Source: Cercospora beticola
Taxonomy: Eukaryota; Ascomycota; Dothideomycetes; Mycosphaerellales; Mycosphaerellaceae
Length of the DNA stretch: 64,000 nucleotides
Reading direction: 5' to 3'
Assembly: GCF_033473495.1 (NCBI RefSeq)
Contig: NC_088939.1
Location: forward strand, 4,216,001 to 4,280,000
The position numbers and the translations under genes are program-made. The notes beneath the pieces are model-generated. The model was given only the letters and a program-made list of their open reading frames with translations, had not been told where the DNA came from and did no database searches. This document shows positions 45,434 to 57,851 of the stretch, piece by piece; position 1 is the stretch's first letter; each line of letters begins with the position of its first letter.

Positions 45434-46938
45434 ATCTCGTAGGCTCTCATATGTTTCGGAATCCATGGCCGCTTGTGCACAGCTGGGGTAATACGTGGCA
45501 ATAACATGATTTAGAGCATGGCGTAAAAGTGATGGACAATGTAAGTAATCTTGAAGAAGCAAATCATGCAAGAGATTTCACCTTATCTGAAATGATGCTC
45601 CAAGCATTATTTCCCACCATCTCTCTTGTTTTGCTCGTTTTCCAGTCCTTTCGCCCCATGTTTTCCACGCCCTCGATGGCCGGCCAAAAGAGCAGCATAT
45701 CGTCTGAAAGTCCATCTCAAGCTGGCCCGCAGCACAGCATGGCAGAATCTCTCAGCATTACCTAGTCCGCCCGAACATCAACCTGATTCCGAATCCAAAG
45801 TGACTTTCACCACCTCTTGCTTAGCTCCAATCCAGATGGTGTCGCAAAGATCAGCGTGAGACAGTCCTACTTCTCGCAACAATGTCTTTGGCCGGAAAAG
45901 ACTGAAGGTGCTGCTCGTTCCCGTACAGATATCCTCTCAATAGCATTCAGCAGCATATCAAGAAAGCTCACTCATGTATTAAATACTGTTCAATGACCGG
46001 GGATTCGAAGAAAGAGGGAAGAGGAAATGCCAATGCTCGTGTGAGACGATGAAATCTCGGATCCTTTCTCATCCCTATCAAAAATACAAATATAGCCACC
46101 CAGCTTTCTCGAGAGAGAGAAGCAGAAAAAGCGATGCTCAGAGACGTAGGTAGCGTCGATCATCAACAGACAGCAAAAAGCACAAGCGAGCAGCGAAAAA
46201 AACGACCAGCCGAACAGATACAAGTTCTCGAACATTGTGCAGAAGGTCTCCCTCTGCACCATCAATTCGACAACAGCAGCAGGCCATTTGGTATTCCTTT
46301 TCCCTCTCGAGACACACAAAACTCCGCATTCGCATTGTTGGCCGTCTCCATTAGCGAGTGATGATATATTCAAAAAGAGGTTCTTTCTTTGCAAAAACAA
46401 AATATTCAACAAGGATTTGTTTCCCCACCAATGCGCCGCTATTTCTTCCGCTTGCTTACAGTGGCAATATATGAACACAGAGTGAATCGTATGGTGGCTG
46501 ACTGGTTGGGTCTGGCTTGTAGTCCGTTGGCTCTGGGTAGCCGCGCAAGGAAGCAGGAGCTATAACGTAGTTCCGGAACGACGAACGCCTGCTCTCGGGG
46601 TATCGATATCAAAAGGAGAGAGAAGTCGTAGTTCTCCGGATTTGGGTGGTGTGAGTAGAGTCGAGAAGGTTGTTCAAGGTCTCGAGCCATGTAGCCGCAA
46701 TGATGAGCTTGCTGGTGGGCTAAGAGCTTGCGCCTTTCATGTCGCAGTGCACCCGCCCACCACGCTAGACGAACCATTCGCACGAAGGCATGAGGTACTG
46801 CAGACTTCATGTTGATGCGCCATTCGTGTCGAGCGGCCTTTCGATGGAGCTCAGCTTGGGGATCATTGTGGTGATGTACATGGCCGTACACTTGAACAAT
46901 TCTCGTAGCAGTACAGCGGAGACAGGACGGCTCCTTGT
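45434..46938. other. Convergent intergenic region, 1.5 kb
   Basis: Between the 3' ends of the GFA-like and Flo8/SomA-type genes. Short frames only; A-rich patches (46180-46400). Probably includes a long 3' UTR. Confidence 0.5.
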
Positions 46939-49369
46939 CTAGTTGAGCCCGTCCGTTTCTATGCCACCATCGCCGAATGCAAAATTGGCATCGAATCCAA
47001 GCCCATTGTCTTCAGCGGTGTTATTCAGGAAGCTGTCAAAGTCGAAATTGTCGAGCACATCGCCGGAATCCAAATTGGCAAAGTCCATGCCGCTGAACTG
47101 GTCGGCCCCATCGAGAGCACCGAATGGCGCATTGTTCATGTCCGGAACGCCGCCCTGTACGTTATTCTGCTGTGGTCCGTTACTCTGAGGTGGACCTTGG
47201 CCAGGTGCTCCGTTCTGCATGGGCAAGTTCTTGTTGTTGCCAAACGCCTGCGCGTTGCTAGGCGTGACCGGTGGCGGTGGTGTCGGCGTCGGTGCATTCT
47301 CACTTTGAGCATCCGCGCCTCCCTTCTTCGCAGCAGGACCCTGAATCTGTATTAGCTTTTGACGATCATCTTTTGGAGCACCGCGTCTCACCTTCTTATT
47401 GTCTGCAGCCTTCTTCGCTCCCGGCTTCGGCTTGTTCGCTTGGTTGGGCGTTGGTGGTGCGGCTTGCTGTGCAGGACTACTTGGCTGTGTGCCGGATTGT
47501 GGTTGGTTCCCTGGAGCCGGAGGCGGGGGCATGTTGTTCGGTCGTGGTGTCATATTCGGCGGTTGCCCAGGCGGCCCTTGCTGACCTGGTTGTTGACCAG
47601 CCATCATCTGGCCTTGCTGACCTGGTGGACCTCCTGGATACATCTGTCCGTTCTGCATCATGCCTTGTTGCTGCTGTCTCATGATTTCCATCTGCTGTGG
47701 TGTCATTTGTTGTCCAGTCATCGGATGCGATGATGGAGCGCGCTGCAAGGGTTGACCATTCTGTCCAACTATCATCATTCCTTGGCGCATCTGTGGATTG
47801 TTAGGATCCATCATGCCAGGCTGTGGCGAACCTCGTCCTGCGACATCAATCAGTCAGTCCATTCTGCATCAAGTACATCGAAGTCTGAAGCATCTTGCTC
47901 AAATGACTTACCTCCATTAGGCCCGGGAACTCCTGTCGGATGAGCCATGCTGTCTTGCTCTTGTCGAGCCATGAGCAGCCGTTTCTTGTTCTGCTGCTCC
48001 AACAGCATCAGCTGCATTTGATAGTCCTGCAAAGCATGATTGCCGTTGTTGGCTTGGCCTTGTTGACCAGCGGCAGGCGTGGCACCGTTTTGGCCTGGGA
48101 TGCCCATTCGCTGGTTGTACTGGAAGTCGCCGCCTGCGTTGCCTTCCATGGCTTGCTGGGCCATGGGGCTCGACTGTGCGCCGCCGGGGCCCATGGCGGG
48201 ATTTTGAGGCATGCCCTTGTTGCCGTTAGAACTTGATCTTTGTATGGCAGTCTGCATTTGCGCCTGCATAGCAGCCGAGTAGGCCTCGACAGACTTTTGT
48301 TGGACGTTAGTAGGTTGCATGGACATCCTCTGCAGTTGTTGTGGGGACATGTCGGTGGGATCGAGATTGCTGCGAGCAATAATCTCTTGTGTTTCTGCGG
48401 AAAGGGGCGTCGACTGGGGTGGGAAGTTGAGAGGAGGACCGACCTGATTTGCGCCTTGCATCTGACCCGGCTGAGCAGCTCGTGCCTGATTCATCGCTTG
48501 CTGCTGCTGCTGTTGCTGCTGCATATTGCCTTCGAGGCGCTGGCGCTTCGGGGATGGGGCCTCGCCGCCACCACCGGTATTTGGAGAGCCGGATCGAGGG
48601 TCACTCATATTCATCTGGGACCCTTGCCGTTCCATTTGAGTGCCACCTTGAGCATTTCCTTGTTGCATTTGTCGCTGTTTTTGCATGGCTTGTATCTGCT
48701 GCTGGGTCCTGCGCCTGTGTCAGTACGAGCCACAAAGAGGCCATGATATGGCGAGCATCGTGCAACTCACATTCCGTTCACATTATTTCCCATGGCTGCC
48801 TTTCGCAGATCATTGTTCGCCATGCCGTTCATTGTGTTGTATTGCTGCTGCTGTTGCCGCATCGCGTTGGGATCCATACCGTTGACAGCATTCACGCGTG
48901 TCTTCATGTTGTTACGCTGCTGGCCAACGTAATTCAGCGTAGTGGGCTTTCCTCGATGGCGATTTCCCTGATAGAGCTCCCAGAACTGGCACCACCAGTC
49001 TTGCAAAAACGGGCTGTCTTCGCTCGACAGGGCCGAGGGCGCGGGCAGGTCATTCGGCCGTTTCTGAATGCCGACATGTTCCTTGCTGTCCACGTCCATG
49101 GTGCCATCGATGCCGTTGGCTTGGTTTTGTCGCTGGTTGGGCGACTGCTTGACATCGGAGGTCTCAATTTCCATCTTCTGCGAAAAGACGCGCGCGACCT
49201 CGTATTGTTGCTGACATAATAGGTAGTCGTAGATGGCAGTATTGAGCTTCTTGATGATGGCGTCGGGCGTGTAGTTGGCGGTGGGCGTGCCAGCATTCGC
49301 GGGCTGACCCACGGGGCCGCCCACAGGACCGCCTATGCCACTCATTTGCATCTGGTGCTGCTGGCTCAT
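46939..49369 (-). CDS. LisH-domain, Gln-rich transcriptional regulator (Flo8/SomA type)
   Basis: Homologous in build to Aspergillus SomA and yeast Flo8, which act below the cAMP/PKA pathway on adhesion, biofilm and development. Minus-strand exons: 49369-48771, 48708-47912 and 47837-46939, with a further probable 51-bp intron at 47391-47341; 747 aa if it is removed, 764 if kept. The LisH domain is at about residues 33-66 (AIIKKLNTAIYDYLLCQQQY, then EVARVFSQKMEIE). After it comes FLQDWWCQFWELYQ, conserved in this family. The rest is Gln/Met/Pro-rich with two polyglutamine runs (QQQQQ near residue 175, then MQQQQQQQQAMN). The acidic C-terminus (GDVLDNFDFDSFLNN) is a likely activation domain. A 1.7-kb region without genes precedes it, fitting a heavily controlled regulator. 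Confidence 0.9.
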
Positions 49370-51050
49370 GCTGCAGCTGCGTCGGCGACGCGATCAGTAG
49401 CGGAGGGCGACGTCTTGTCGGCCGCAGGCGCGTTGCTTGTTTCGGTAGGGGTGCGGAGGCGGGGACAAGTGCGGCAGAGGGTGTCGCAGCGCGTGTCGCG
49501 CAGCAGCGGCGGCGCGCGACTCTCACTCGGTGGTGGTCGTTGAGGTGCGGTCAAGCGCGCGGCTTTCCAGTCCACGAGGGCGCGCGACGGCGAGGGCGAT
49601 GAATAGTAGCGAGGTTGGGGCAGCTCGGACGTGGGATTTCTGGCCGGTCGGTCGCACACACGGTCGAGGGCGGTCGGCGGACTCGGGGTCTGGCGGAGGC
49701 GCGCTCCGCTGGCTGGGCGGTGGAGGTTGGGGGGCGTGTGCGATGCTGCTGGGCCTGTTCCTGTCGCTCGAATGCTCCGGCTGGAGGAAGATGGACGGGT
49801 GTGTGATCGCCCACGACACTTCGGCTGGCGGGCTGGTCCACGCCACGGCTCCCGCCCGTGCTCAAACTACGCGCGACGAACTTCTGGTTTTTCGCCCACA
49901 AACACGAGCAGCGCGGCGGGTCGCGGTCGCCAAAAGCGTGTAGACGACGGATGGAGTGCGCAAGCTGCGGCACGTTCGGGTGAGAAGCGATGGGACGAGT
50001 TGGGGAGGGAGCAGTTGGAGAGGGCGAGGTGTCAAGCGGTGCAGTGTGGTGTCAGTCAGGTGGGAAAGATGAGATGCACAGCTTCCTCCCGCCGCCAGAC
50101 ACAGACCCCTTTCGAGGACAGCTCTCTCTGCGCTGCACTCGCCCTCTTGCCCATGTACTTGGTGACATGCGCTATTCTTTCTCGCCTATACGATGCAACT
50201 CCTACTCTGTCCAGCTCACGCGTGTTGGTATATATTTACTGCAAAGCGTTGAAAGACCACTTGGCGAGTCTGCCCCGGCCGCGAGCACAGGATTCATGCG
50301 ACGGGCGGGTGATAGGCCAGCAAGCCCGAAGAATAACAGGGCTCCCTCCCCTCGGGTGTCGAATTGCAGCCCGATGCTGGAAATCTGCCGCAATACACAG
50401 TGGCAAGGCTTTCATCATCTCAATGCGCGTATCTAGGTTCCGGTCTGCTAAAATTCGCCTGTGTCGCATACACACCGGAGAGCGGATGTAAAAGTATATC
50501 TTCTTGATGCCGTTGCAGTGCCGGCTTCCTCCCGCCCCAGCACGTGGGCTTGGAAATGTGGGATCAAGGGATCGTGAGCGCGTCCCAAGAATCTGGGAAG
50601 CGGTGACCTTTCGACGCCTGGCGCACGCACTAACACACCCATGATGGTTTGAGTGCGGCTACGTGCCTATCTCCCATATGCGACCGCTGTGTGCTGCATT
50701 CTCAACCGTCTGCTGTACCACCGACCGCGGGCTGTAAGCCCATTTTGGGCGCGGGCTGCATTCAGCGCGACCTTTCAGTCTCTCACTCGTCTTGTGCTCG
50801 TGCACTTCCCAAGTGAAGTGGCTTCTATGAGATATGTATTACATATTGAGCATGCGTGGCTCCGCGGACTGTTGCGTCGAGATCCCCAGTTCTGCGATCA
50901 TGTACTGAGCGCAACGCTCGACCGTAGACTCAGCATCTCACTGTCTGTGGCGAGCTCTCAAGTCCAGTGTACCGTAAGTGCAGCCATGCAGGGTACGATG
51001 AGCTTGGCTTCTGCAAGTATCGCGGAGAGTGCGAGGAGACGTGCCTTCGC
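49370..51050. other. Long upstream region of the Flo8/SomA-type gene, 1.7 kb
   Basis: G+C-rich with overlapping frames of 100-290 codons on both strands, none with recognisable motifs. Likely promoter and long leader with upstream ATGs. The far end holds the 3' side of BET3. Confidence 0.5.
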
Positions 51051-51750
51051 TCACTCGTCGTCTGGAGGCAACTCGTCCTCGATATATCGTATGAGCGTTA
51101 CCCGCATCTCAGTCGTGTCATTTCCTCTCAGCACATCGCTCACAAAGTGCGCCTCGACCTGCATTTGTACCTGGTCCCATTGTCAGCACCTGCCTCATCA
51201 GGGAAGAATATGTGTGTCAACCTACCATCTCCAGCGCGCCTCGTATCACACCACACAAAATGTTGCTATACCACAACTCGTCTTGAGCCCTCCCATCATC
51301 GGGCAACTCCACAAAATCTGCCAGCGGATTCTCTTCGAACACTAAACCAAAGCCCTTGCCATCTGCCGTCCATCCTGTTACCGTGGGTGTAATGTTCATG
51401 AAGATCTTGAAGCCGACTTTGCTGATGATCTCTGCCGTCTCTTTGAAATTGCTGCAGCTACCAGTATTACTCTTCGCCAAAAAGTCCTCGATCAATCGCT
51501 GTCCAATGTTGAATCCCATACGGTCCAGTTCGGCATTGACTGCGCCATAGTCTGTTTGCGCTGAAGTGTTGGGCAGTAAGAGATCGCGGCAGAGTTGGGC
51601 GACGATGGTGCCGTAGGTTAAAGTGACGACTTCAGCGTTGACCTTTTCGACGCGAGACTTCCAGACCCTGGGTAGTATATTAGCAATGTCTGGCGATCAA
51701 GTGCAAGTGTGTACGCACTCGTCGCCGAGGCGGGCTGCTTTGGAAGTCAT
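51051..51750 (-). CDS. BET3: TRAPP complex subunit BET3 (TRAPPC3)
   Basis: Core subunit of the TRAPP tethering complexes that activate Ypt1/Rab1 at the Golgi. Three exons on the minus strand: 51750-51719, 51667-51226 and 51170-51051, introns of 51 and 55 bp; 197 aa, as expected. It reads [59 protein letters not shown], then [20 protein letters not shown]. The Cys in NTGSC corresponds to the cysteine acylated in BET3. The last exon gives [12 protein letters not shown] and [13 protein letters not shown]. All junctions restore family sequence. It is head to head with the U5 snRNP gene, start codons 331 bp apart. Confidence 0.96.
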
Positions 51751-52081
51751 GGCAAGAGGATAATGAGTCGCGTGCAATGGGACACGCGCGTCAATCAAAG
51801 CTTCACCGCATTGCTCTCCAGACTGCGACTTGTGTGGACTTCCGCTGTGTGCCTGAAGTCGGAATAGAGTAGATGGGTGGCATGTGGGGAGGTCGAACTG
51901 TGGGAAAGTGCGGCTTGTGCGCAAGCTAGCGCGGTGGAGATCTTTGGAAAGTGAAGTCTTTTTTGGACTGCAAGCTTTACAGTCGCAAACACTCGCCTAC
52001 AACGCTGCAAACCCGCGAAGCAGCGCGAATTGACTGGACAACAAAATCATTGGGAGAGTGGGAAATATTAGGCTTGTCAAG

Positions 52082-53329
52082 ATGTCGGGCGAGAAGAGAG
52101 CTGCGGACCAGTCGTTTGGCAGCACACAGCTGGTCAAGAGGCAGAGATCCAATGGCGATATGAACGGAGCTCTGATACAGAGCAATGGCGTGGTAAGCAC
52201 CTTCATCGGGACTGCTCGCGATCAAACAATGCTAAAGCGGCATGGAAAGGGAGCACTGGCTGATCAGGATGGATGAGTAGGGACAAGGCGCACAAGGCCT
52301 ACAAGCACCAGTGATGGAGTTGAGCGGTAAGAAAGCAATGCATTCTAGACCGCACGAAGCAAAGGCACGATGCTGACGAATACCAGGTCATACGGGCGAA
52401 GTCTTCGCAGCTCGATTCGATCCCACAGGCGCACATATCGCATCCGGCTCTATGGACCGCAACATCCTGCTCTGGAATACATCTGGCGAATGCGCGAACT
52501 ACGGCATCCTCACAGGCCACAAATCCGCCATCCTCGATCTCCACTGGTCGCGCGACAGCCAAGTCATCTACACGGCGAGCGCAGATAAACACGTCGCAAG
52601 CTTCAACGTCGAAACGGGAGAGCGAATACGGAGACACGTCGGACATGAAGAAGTTATCAACTGTCTTGACGTGAGCAAACGAGGCGAAGAATTTCTCGTG
52701 AGTGGAAGCGACGATGGTTCGATATCGATATGGGATCCGAGACAAAAAGCTGCGTTGGATTACATCGAAACCGATTTTCCTGTTACGGCTGTGTGTTTGG
52801 CTGAGGCGGGAAATGAGTTGTTCAGTGGAGGTATTGATAACGAGATCAAAGTGTGGGATCTGCGAATGAAGAAGACGACGTACGAGCTCAAAGGGCATAC
52901 GGATACGATCACCAGTCTGGCCATTTCACCAGATCAGCAGAGTTTACTGTCCTACTCGCATGATTCCACAGTAAGGACATGGGATGTCAGGCCTTTTGCA
53001 CCAGCGGACAGGGCGATCAGGACATTCGACGGGGCGCAAGCTGGGTTGGAGAAGAACCTTATTCGTGCGTGCTGGGATGGCGAGGGTCGCAGAGTGGCTG
53101 CTGGAGGTGGCGATGGGACAGTGACCATTTGGAACAGTAAGGATGGGAAGTTGATGCACAAGTTGCCAGGGCACAAGGGCACTGTGAACGATGTGCGGAT
53201 ATCGCCCGATGGATCAATGGGTAAGTTGCCGTTCAACGCTCCGCACATCTATAACCTCACTGACATTTTTCGCTAGTGCTCTCTGCCAGTACAGATCGCA
53301 GCTTGCTGCTAGGAGAATTGCCTCGATAG
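52082..53329 (+). CDS. U5 snRNP 40-kDa WD40 protein (SNRNP40/Cwf17/Spf38 type)
   Basis: Spliceosome component of the U5 snRNP. Four exons: 52082-52192, 52281-52326, 52387-53220 and 53277-53329; introns of 88, 60 and 56 bp; 347 aa. Starts MSGEKRAADQSFG with the conserved STQLVKRQR. After splicing, LQAPVMELSGHTGEVFAARF begins the first of seven WD40 repeats. Later parts include GSMDRNILLWNTSGEC, RHVGHEEVINCLDVSKRGEE, SGSDDGSISIWDPRQ, DTITSLAISPDQQSLLSYSH and HKGTVNDVRISPDG. The second exon is only 46 nt. The last exon closes the final blade (STDRSLLLGELPR). Identification is firm. Confidence 0.95.
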
Positions 53330-54102
53330 ACAATCCTACAAGTGAAGATCCGAAGCGACCAAAAGCGGCAACACAGCGGACATTTCTCGCTTCCTGCCAA
53401 CGCAAGCCACGGCCCACCATGTCCTCTGCCAGAAACACGCCTTTGCAGTCACGCAGCACGAGACATGGCGATTGTAGCTTGGCTGCAATCAGATCTCGCA
53501 AAGCGACGTTAAAGCTCCAGGCGCGAATAGAGGATGCACGAGTCAAGATTCATCATTCATCGCCTTCGCTCACGCAGAGTGTATCGCTCAACAGAATGCA
53601 AGGGAGCCAGACAACCGCGAAGAGCAATGACTATGTAATTCGCAGACACTTGAGATGTTTCAACGAGCTCGCAGAACGCATATGTAGAACCTGATGGAAC
53701 CAGCCGTGCCTACAGTCGAGCAAGTCTTCGATCCCACCAATCCTCTGTCTTCGTTGTCTGCTATTGATCAGACTTGAAGACAAAGCAAGAGAGGGGTCTC
53801 TCGATACCGGCTCATCGATTTCTACGAGCCATTTGTGGGCCGTTCTGTGACTTGCCTACGCATGAATACTGACGATCTCAGAAGTGGCCTAGACTCGAAG
53901 GAAAAGGTGAAGCTCAAAACAATGTGCTAAATATACACAACAAAATCTACATTCGTTCAACAGCGCGCGCTGAGCAGCTCTCGACGAAGATAGACCTCGA
54001 GGAGATGTGGTTTCTATGAGATTACACTGTGTTTCTCTTTTTTGTTGCTACACACCACCTCTGTCTCCCCTTCTCCACCCCCCTTCTATCATCACTCCTC
54101 GT
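53330..54102. other. Convergent intergenic region, 0.8 kb
   Basis: 3' ends of the U5 snRNP and MPP-beta genes. A pyrimidine-rich stretch at 54025-54110 belongs to the MPP-beta 3' side. No gene seen. Confidence 0.5.
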
Positions 54103-55614
54103 CTATGACAAATTCCGGCTCATATCGTTGCGGATTCTGTTGTAGTCGAGTAGACCCTCGATTTGTCCAACAGCCGAGACGGCAATATCACGATCCCACA
54201 GCTTCTCTTGTGCGAATCGCATGACGTCCTTGGCTGTGATGGCTCCGACTACTCGCTCAACCTCCTCTGGTGCAAGTCGGCGGCCGGTGGTGATGATTTG
54301 TCGTCCAATGTCCTCCGCGACTGCGGTGGTGCCGTCGAGCGAGAGGAGGATCGATGCCTTGAGCTGCTGCTTGGCACGCTCAGTCTCGGCCTCAGTGACG
54401 TTGAAAGACAGACGAGACCATTCGCGGAGGGTGAAGTGGACAAGATCATCAATGCGAGTCACGGCATCGGTCACAAGGTAAATTCCCCAGAGACCAGTGT
54501 CGGAGTATGAAGTCGAGAAGGACATGAAAGAGTTGGCGAGCTTGTGGTCGTGGACGAAGGTCGAGAGCTTGGAGCCGAGGTATGGAGAATTGCCCATGCT
54601 GCGGTCCCAGTTCCCAACAATGGCCTGTGTTACAAGCGCAGTGAAGTAATCATCGTCCTTCCAGCTGACACCCTCAACTGCAATTGCGATGTTGGCAGTA
54701 GGCAGCGTGTCATCTCGTATCCTGACCTCGGATCCAACAAAGTCTGGCTTTGAGCCCAGACCACGCTGGAAAGCGTTGTTCTGTGCGTTGGGGTTGTATG
54801 CTGGAATGTTGGCGAAGTACTTCTCAGCAAGCTGGACCATCTGATCGTGAGGGACGCCACCAGCACCGACAAGGACCATACGGTCAGCAGTGTAGTTGGT
54901 CTTGATATAGTTCTCAAGATCGTTGCGCTGGATGCTCAGAATGTTCTCCTTTGGACCCAGGATGGTGCGGCCGAGGGCCTGGTTCTGGAAGGCGGTTGCG
55001 TGCAAGTGGTCGAAGACAACCTCCTCTAATTGCTTGTCCACCTCTTCCTGCTCGCGGAGGATAACATCCCTCTCGCGCTCAATGGCAGAGTTCTCCAGCT
55101 TGCTGTTCTGCAGGATATCGGCAAGGATGTCGACGGAGGCGGGCACATCGCTGTTGAAGCTCTTGGCGTAGTAGACGGTGTTCTCGCGAGATGTGTAGGC
55201 GTTGAGGTGTCCACCCATGTTCTCAATCTCGAGCTCCAACTGCGACTGGCTGCGCTTTTGTGTGCCCTTGAAGGCCAAGTGCTCGAGGAAGTGTGCGGTG
55301 CCGTTGGTCTTATCCGTCTCTGCGCGCGAGCCGGCGTCAATCCACACGCCGACGGTGGACGTCTGCGCATAAGGAGAGTATTCCGTAGCGATCTATCATG
55401 CCCTCATCAGCTCTCCGGTCCTCCTCGTGGTGATGGCCATGTCCAATGGCTGCCTTACCGTGAAGCCGTTGCTCAGCGTGGTCGATTCGGTGGTGGATCC
55501 ATGGCTAACAGGAGTCGCCAGAGCCCGGCGGGTGATGCTGGCCTTGACGGCGTTGATGGCGCGCTGGGCGCGGAGACCCGACTGCAGGCTCAGCGCCAGC
55601 CTTCGAGATGCCAT
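54103..55614 (-). CDS. Mitochondrial processing peptidase beta subunit
   Basis: Zinc metallopeptidase of the mitochondrial matrix that removes presequences; in filamentous fungi the same protein also serves as core protein 1 of complex III (known in Neurospora). Two exons on the minus strand, 55614-55459 and 55392-54103, intron 66 bp; 481 aa. The presequence is MASRRLALSLQSGLRAQRAI onward. The zinc motif H-x-x-E-H is HFLEH at residues 86-90, after TVGVWIDAGSR. The second zinc ligand region is ERDVILREQEEVDKQLEEVV. YLGSKLSTFVHDHKLANSFM, the Gly-rich loop area and QIITTGRRLAPEEV also match. The inverzincin order HxxEH shows it is the catalytic beta and not the alpha subunit. Head to head with SDHD. 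Confidence 0.96.
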
Positions 55615-56066
55615 GGCCTGTGGTGTGGTGTGGGAGGAGCGGTGGTGGATGCGGTGTTCGCGAGTCTCGACGGCCCAAGTGAAAGCTCGCTCATGTTTTC
55701 TCGGGAAGGACCGCAATGCTGACCTCAAAGCTGAGACCCGCGATCCAACAAGCACTGGTACAATTCACTCTGCGAATATGGATACAATACAACCACACAG
55801 CCTACACATATAGTACTCTCTATACGACGGTTTCTCGAAACTATTAAATACCGATACTTTCATGTCATTGCCGCAAGACACCTCGTAGCTATTCTGCATA
55901 ATTCCTGCCAAAAGTCGTCCTCGCCTTCAGCAGCCAGTCACGGGGCAGGGAATTTGGATGAGCCTCGGGCATAATCGCCGGCAATAGCAGAGCGCATCCT
56001 TGACGACATTCCACCTGCACACCACGAACGTCCGTCTGCTCTTCCACCAGCTCCACCACCGCAGCC
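55615..56066. promoter_or_regulatory. Bidirectional promoter of two mitochondrial genes, 452 bp
   Basis: It separates the start codons of MPP-beta and the succinate dehydrogenase membrane subunit, both mitochondrial. No TATA box is obvious midway; a TATAGTACTC stretch is at about 55809. Joint control is inferred. Confidence 0.55.
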
Positions 56067-56832
56067 ATGGCCTCCGCACTGCGACCCGCGCTCCTTCGCC
56101 AGGCCCAGGCCGCCTCCATGCAGCGCGCATCCTCGTCCATCATCGCCAGCCTGCGGGCGAGCCAGCAAACACCATTGACTACGCGGGTCGCGCGATCTGC
56201 TTTCCAGACCTCTGCCGCACGAAAGATCCTCCCTCCTCTTCCACAAGTCGTCCGAGGAGGTGTGAACGACCCTGCGCCTGTTCCAGATCCACATCCGACC
56301 CATGGAAGCTATCACTGGACAATGGAGAGGTACGCATGGAATGGTGCACATGGAGGACATGTTCAGACAAAATGTAACGGGTGTTTGGCAAAGAAGCATA
56401 CTAAATCAAGTGCTGTACAGAGCCATCTCGATCGGCCTCGTTCCATTGACAGTCATGCCATTCGCAGTCGGCTCGCTAAACCCAATCTTGGACGGTACTT
56501 TGATCGGTCTGACCATTTTGCACACATATATTGGATTCGGGTAAGCTAGCCTCTGTCGAGACACCGGCTGTCAGTACATGACTGATGTCTTCTTCTCTAG
56601 CGCTGCGATAACAGATTACTTCCCAACATGGCGTGTACCAAAGACCCGCAAGATCTTCGACTGGCTTAACGTTCTGATGGTCTTCGTTGTTGGCTGGGGA
56701 TACTACGAATTCGAGACGAACGATGTTGGTCTCACTGAGGGCATCAAGAGGATCTGGAAGGCGGGTGCAAACGCCAGGGATGCGGAAGCTCAGCTCGAGA
56801 AGAAGGCTGGCGGCCCTCTTGACCGACTTTAA
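56067..56832 (+). CDS. Succinate dehydrogenase membrane anchor subunit 4 (SDHD/CybS)
   Basis: Small membrane subunit of complex II in the inner mitochondrial membrane; helps bind heme b and ubiquinone. Three exons: 56067-56329, 56421-56540 and 56601-56832, introns of 91 and 60 bp; 204 aa. A presequence (MASALRPALLRQAQAASMQR) is followed by GSYHWTMERAISIGLVPLTV, the family entry to the first membrane helix. LIGLTILHTYIGFG carries the heme-ligand His, and AAITDYFP the conserved Asp-Tyr pair near the quinone site. WLNVLMVFVVGWGYYEFET is the third helix. The charged tail (EAQLEKKAGGPL) faces the matrix or intermembrane side. Firm. Confidence 0.94.
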
Positions 56833-57851
56833 ATGGATGCTGAGGGTGTCAAGCGTGGTGTGAGCATAGAGTTGATGTGAAATCTGCGGAAATGCAGAAA
56901 GCTGTGAGGGAAGCGAATTTTACGAAGCTTCATGTGTATACAATACTCGGAACAAGCAGATACATGGCAAATGCGGAACTGTGAACTACAGGCCTTTTCT
57001 TTGTTGGATCCCGGAAACACAGTCAAATATCCGCGTCCCAAGAAGAAGAACAGAGATCCAGTGGATCCAAGGCATGCATTATCGACAAGAATGACTCTCT
57101 GGAGACTCTAACACTTGTCAGCTCGGACGTGCACACTCGGCTACTGAGATGGGGACAAGGCGAACAGTCACTCGCTCGCATGTGATACGAAGAATCGCGA
57201 GACGGCATTCTAGCATCACCTACATTGCGCGATTGGCAACACAGCCGACCTGAATTTTGCCCCATCTGAAGAAAAAAAATTGTCCACGTTAGCGACCTTT
57301 GCATCGGAACACTGCAAGCAGGCAATCGGCGGCCGACAGATTGATATTGACATCCTTTGTCTAGAACAATAGCCTTGTCCATGCAAATAAGGCTTGGGAA
57401 ACAGTAGTCCGGTTGTCTTTGTCTTTCACGAAAGGCGACCCTTTCCCACGAGCGGCGAAAAGTTCGATACCTTTTCACTGGAACCTGCCAATGGTGCGAA
57501 CAAAGCTAATATGGTAACACTAATCGCTGTAGCCGATAGAGCTTCGTGCATTTCGTCCTCGAACCCGCGCACAAAGGCAACAATGGTATTGTGCCTTTAC
57601 ACATCTCGGACGACGGCCAACTTCAACACAGTACAGCTCCTTGGCGTGACCTGCGCAAGAGTACAAGAGTCAGCGGGGAGCATCAAGAATTGTTGAGTTC
57701 TTTGATTATCAGTCCTTCGTCTCTTTTTCTCAACGTGGACTATCTAGTGCTGGCACAGATCGGAAGACCCAGAGCTACGAGCGGAAATCTGAAAAGAAGA
57801 GAACTATCAAACGAGTGAACGCTAAACACTTTGACAGAACCAAGTTGTGAA
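56833..57851. other. Intergenic, 1 kb
   Basis: 3' side of SDHD and promoter of the next gene in the same direction. An A8 run at about 57273. No gene seen. Confidence 0.5.

Noticed and set aside
49530..50491. Overlapping long frames (107-286 codons) on both strands upstream of the Flo8/SomA-type gene
   Set aside because: The region is G+C-rich, so stops are rare by chance; Arg/Ala/Pro-rich translations on all frames show no conservation signal.
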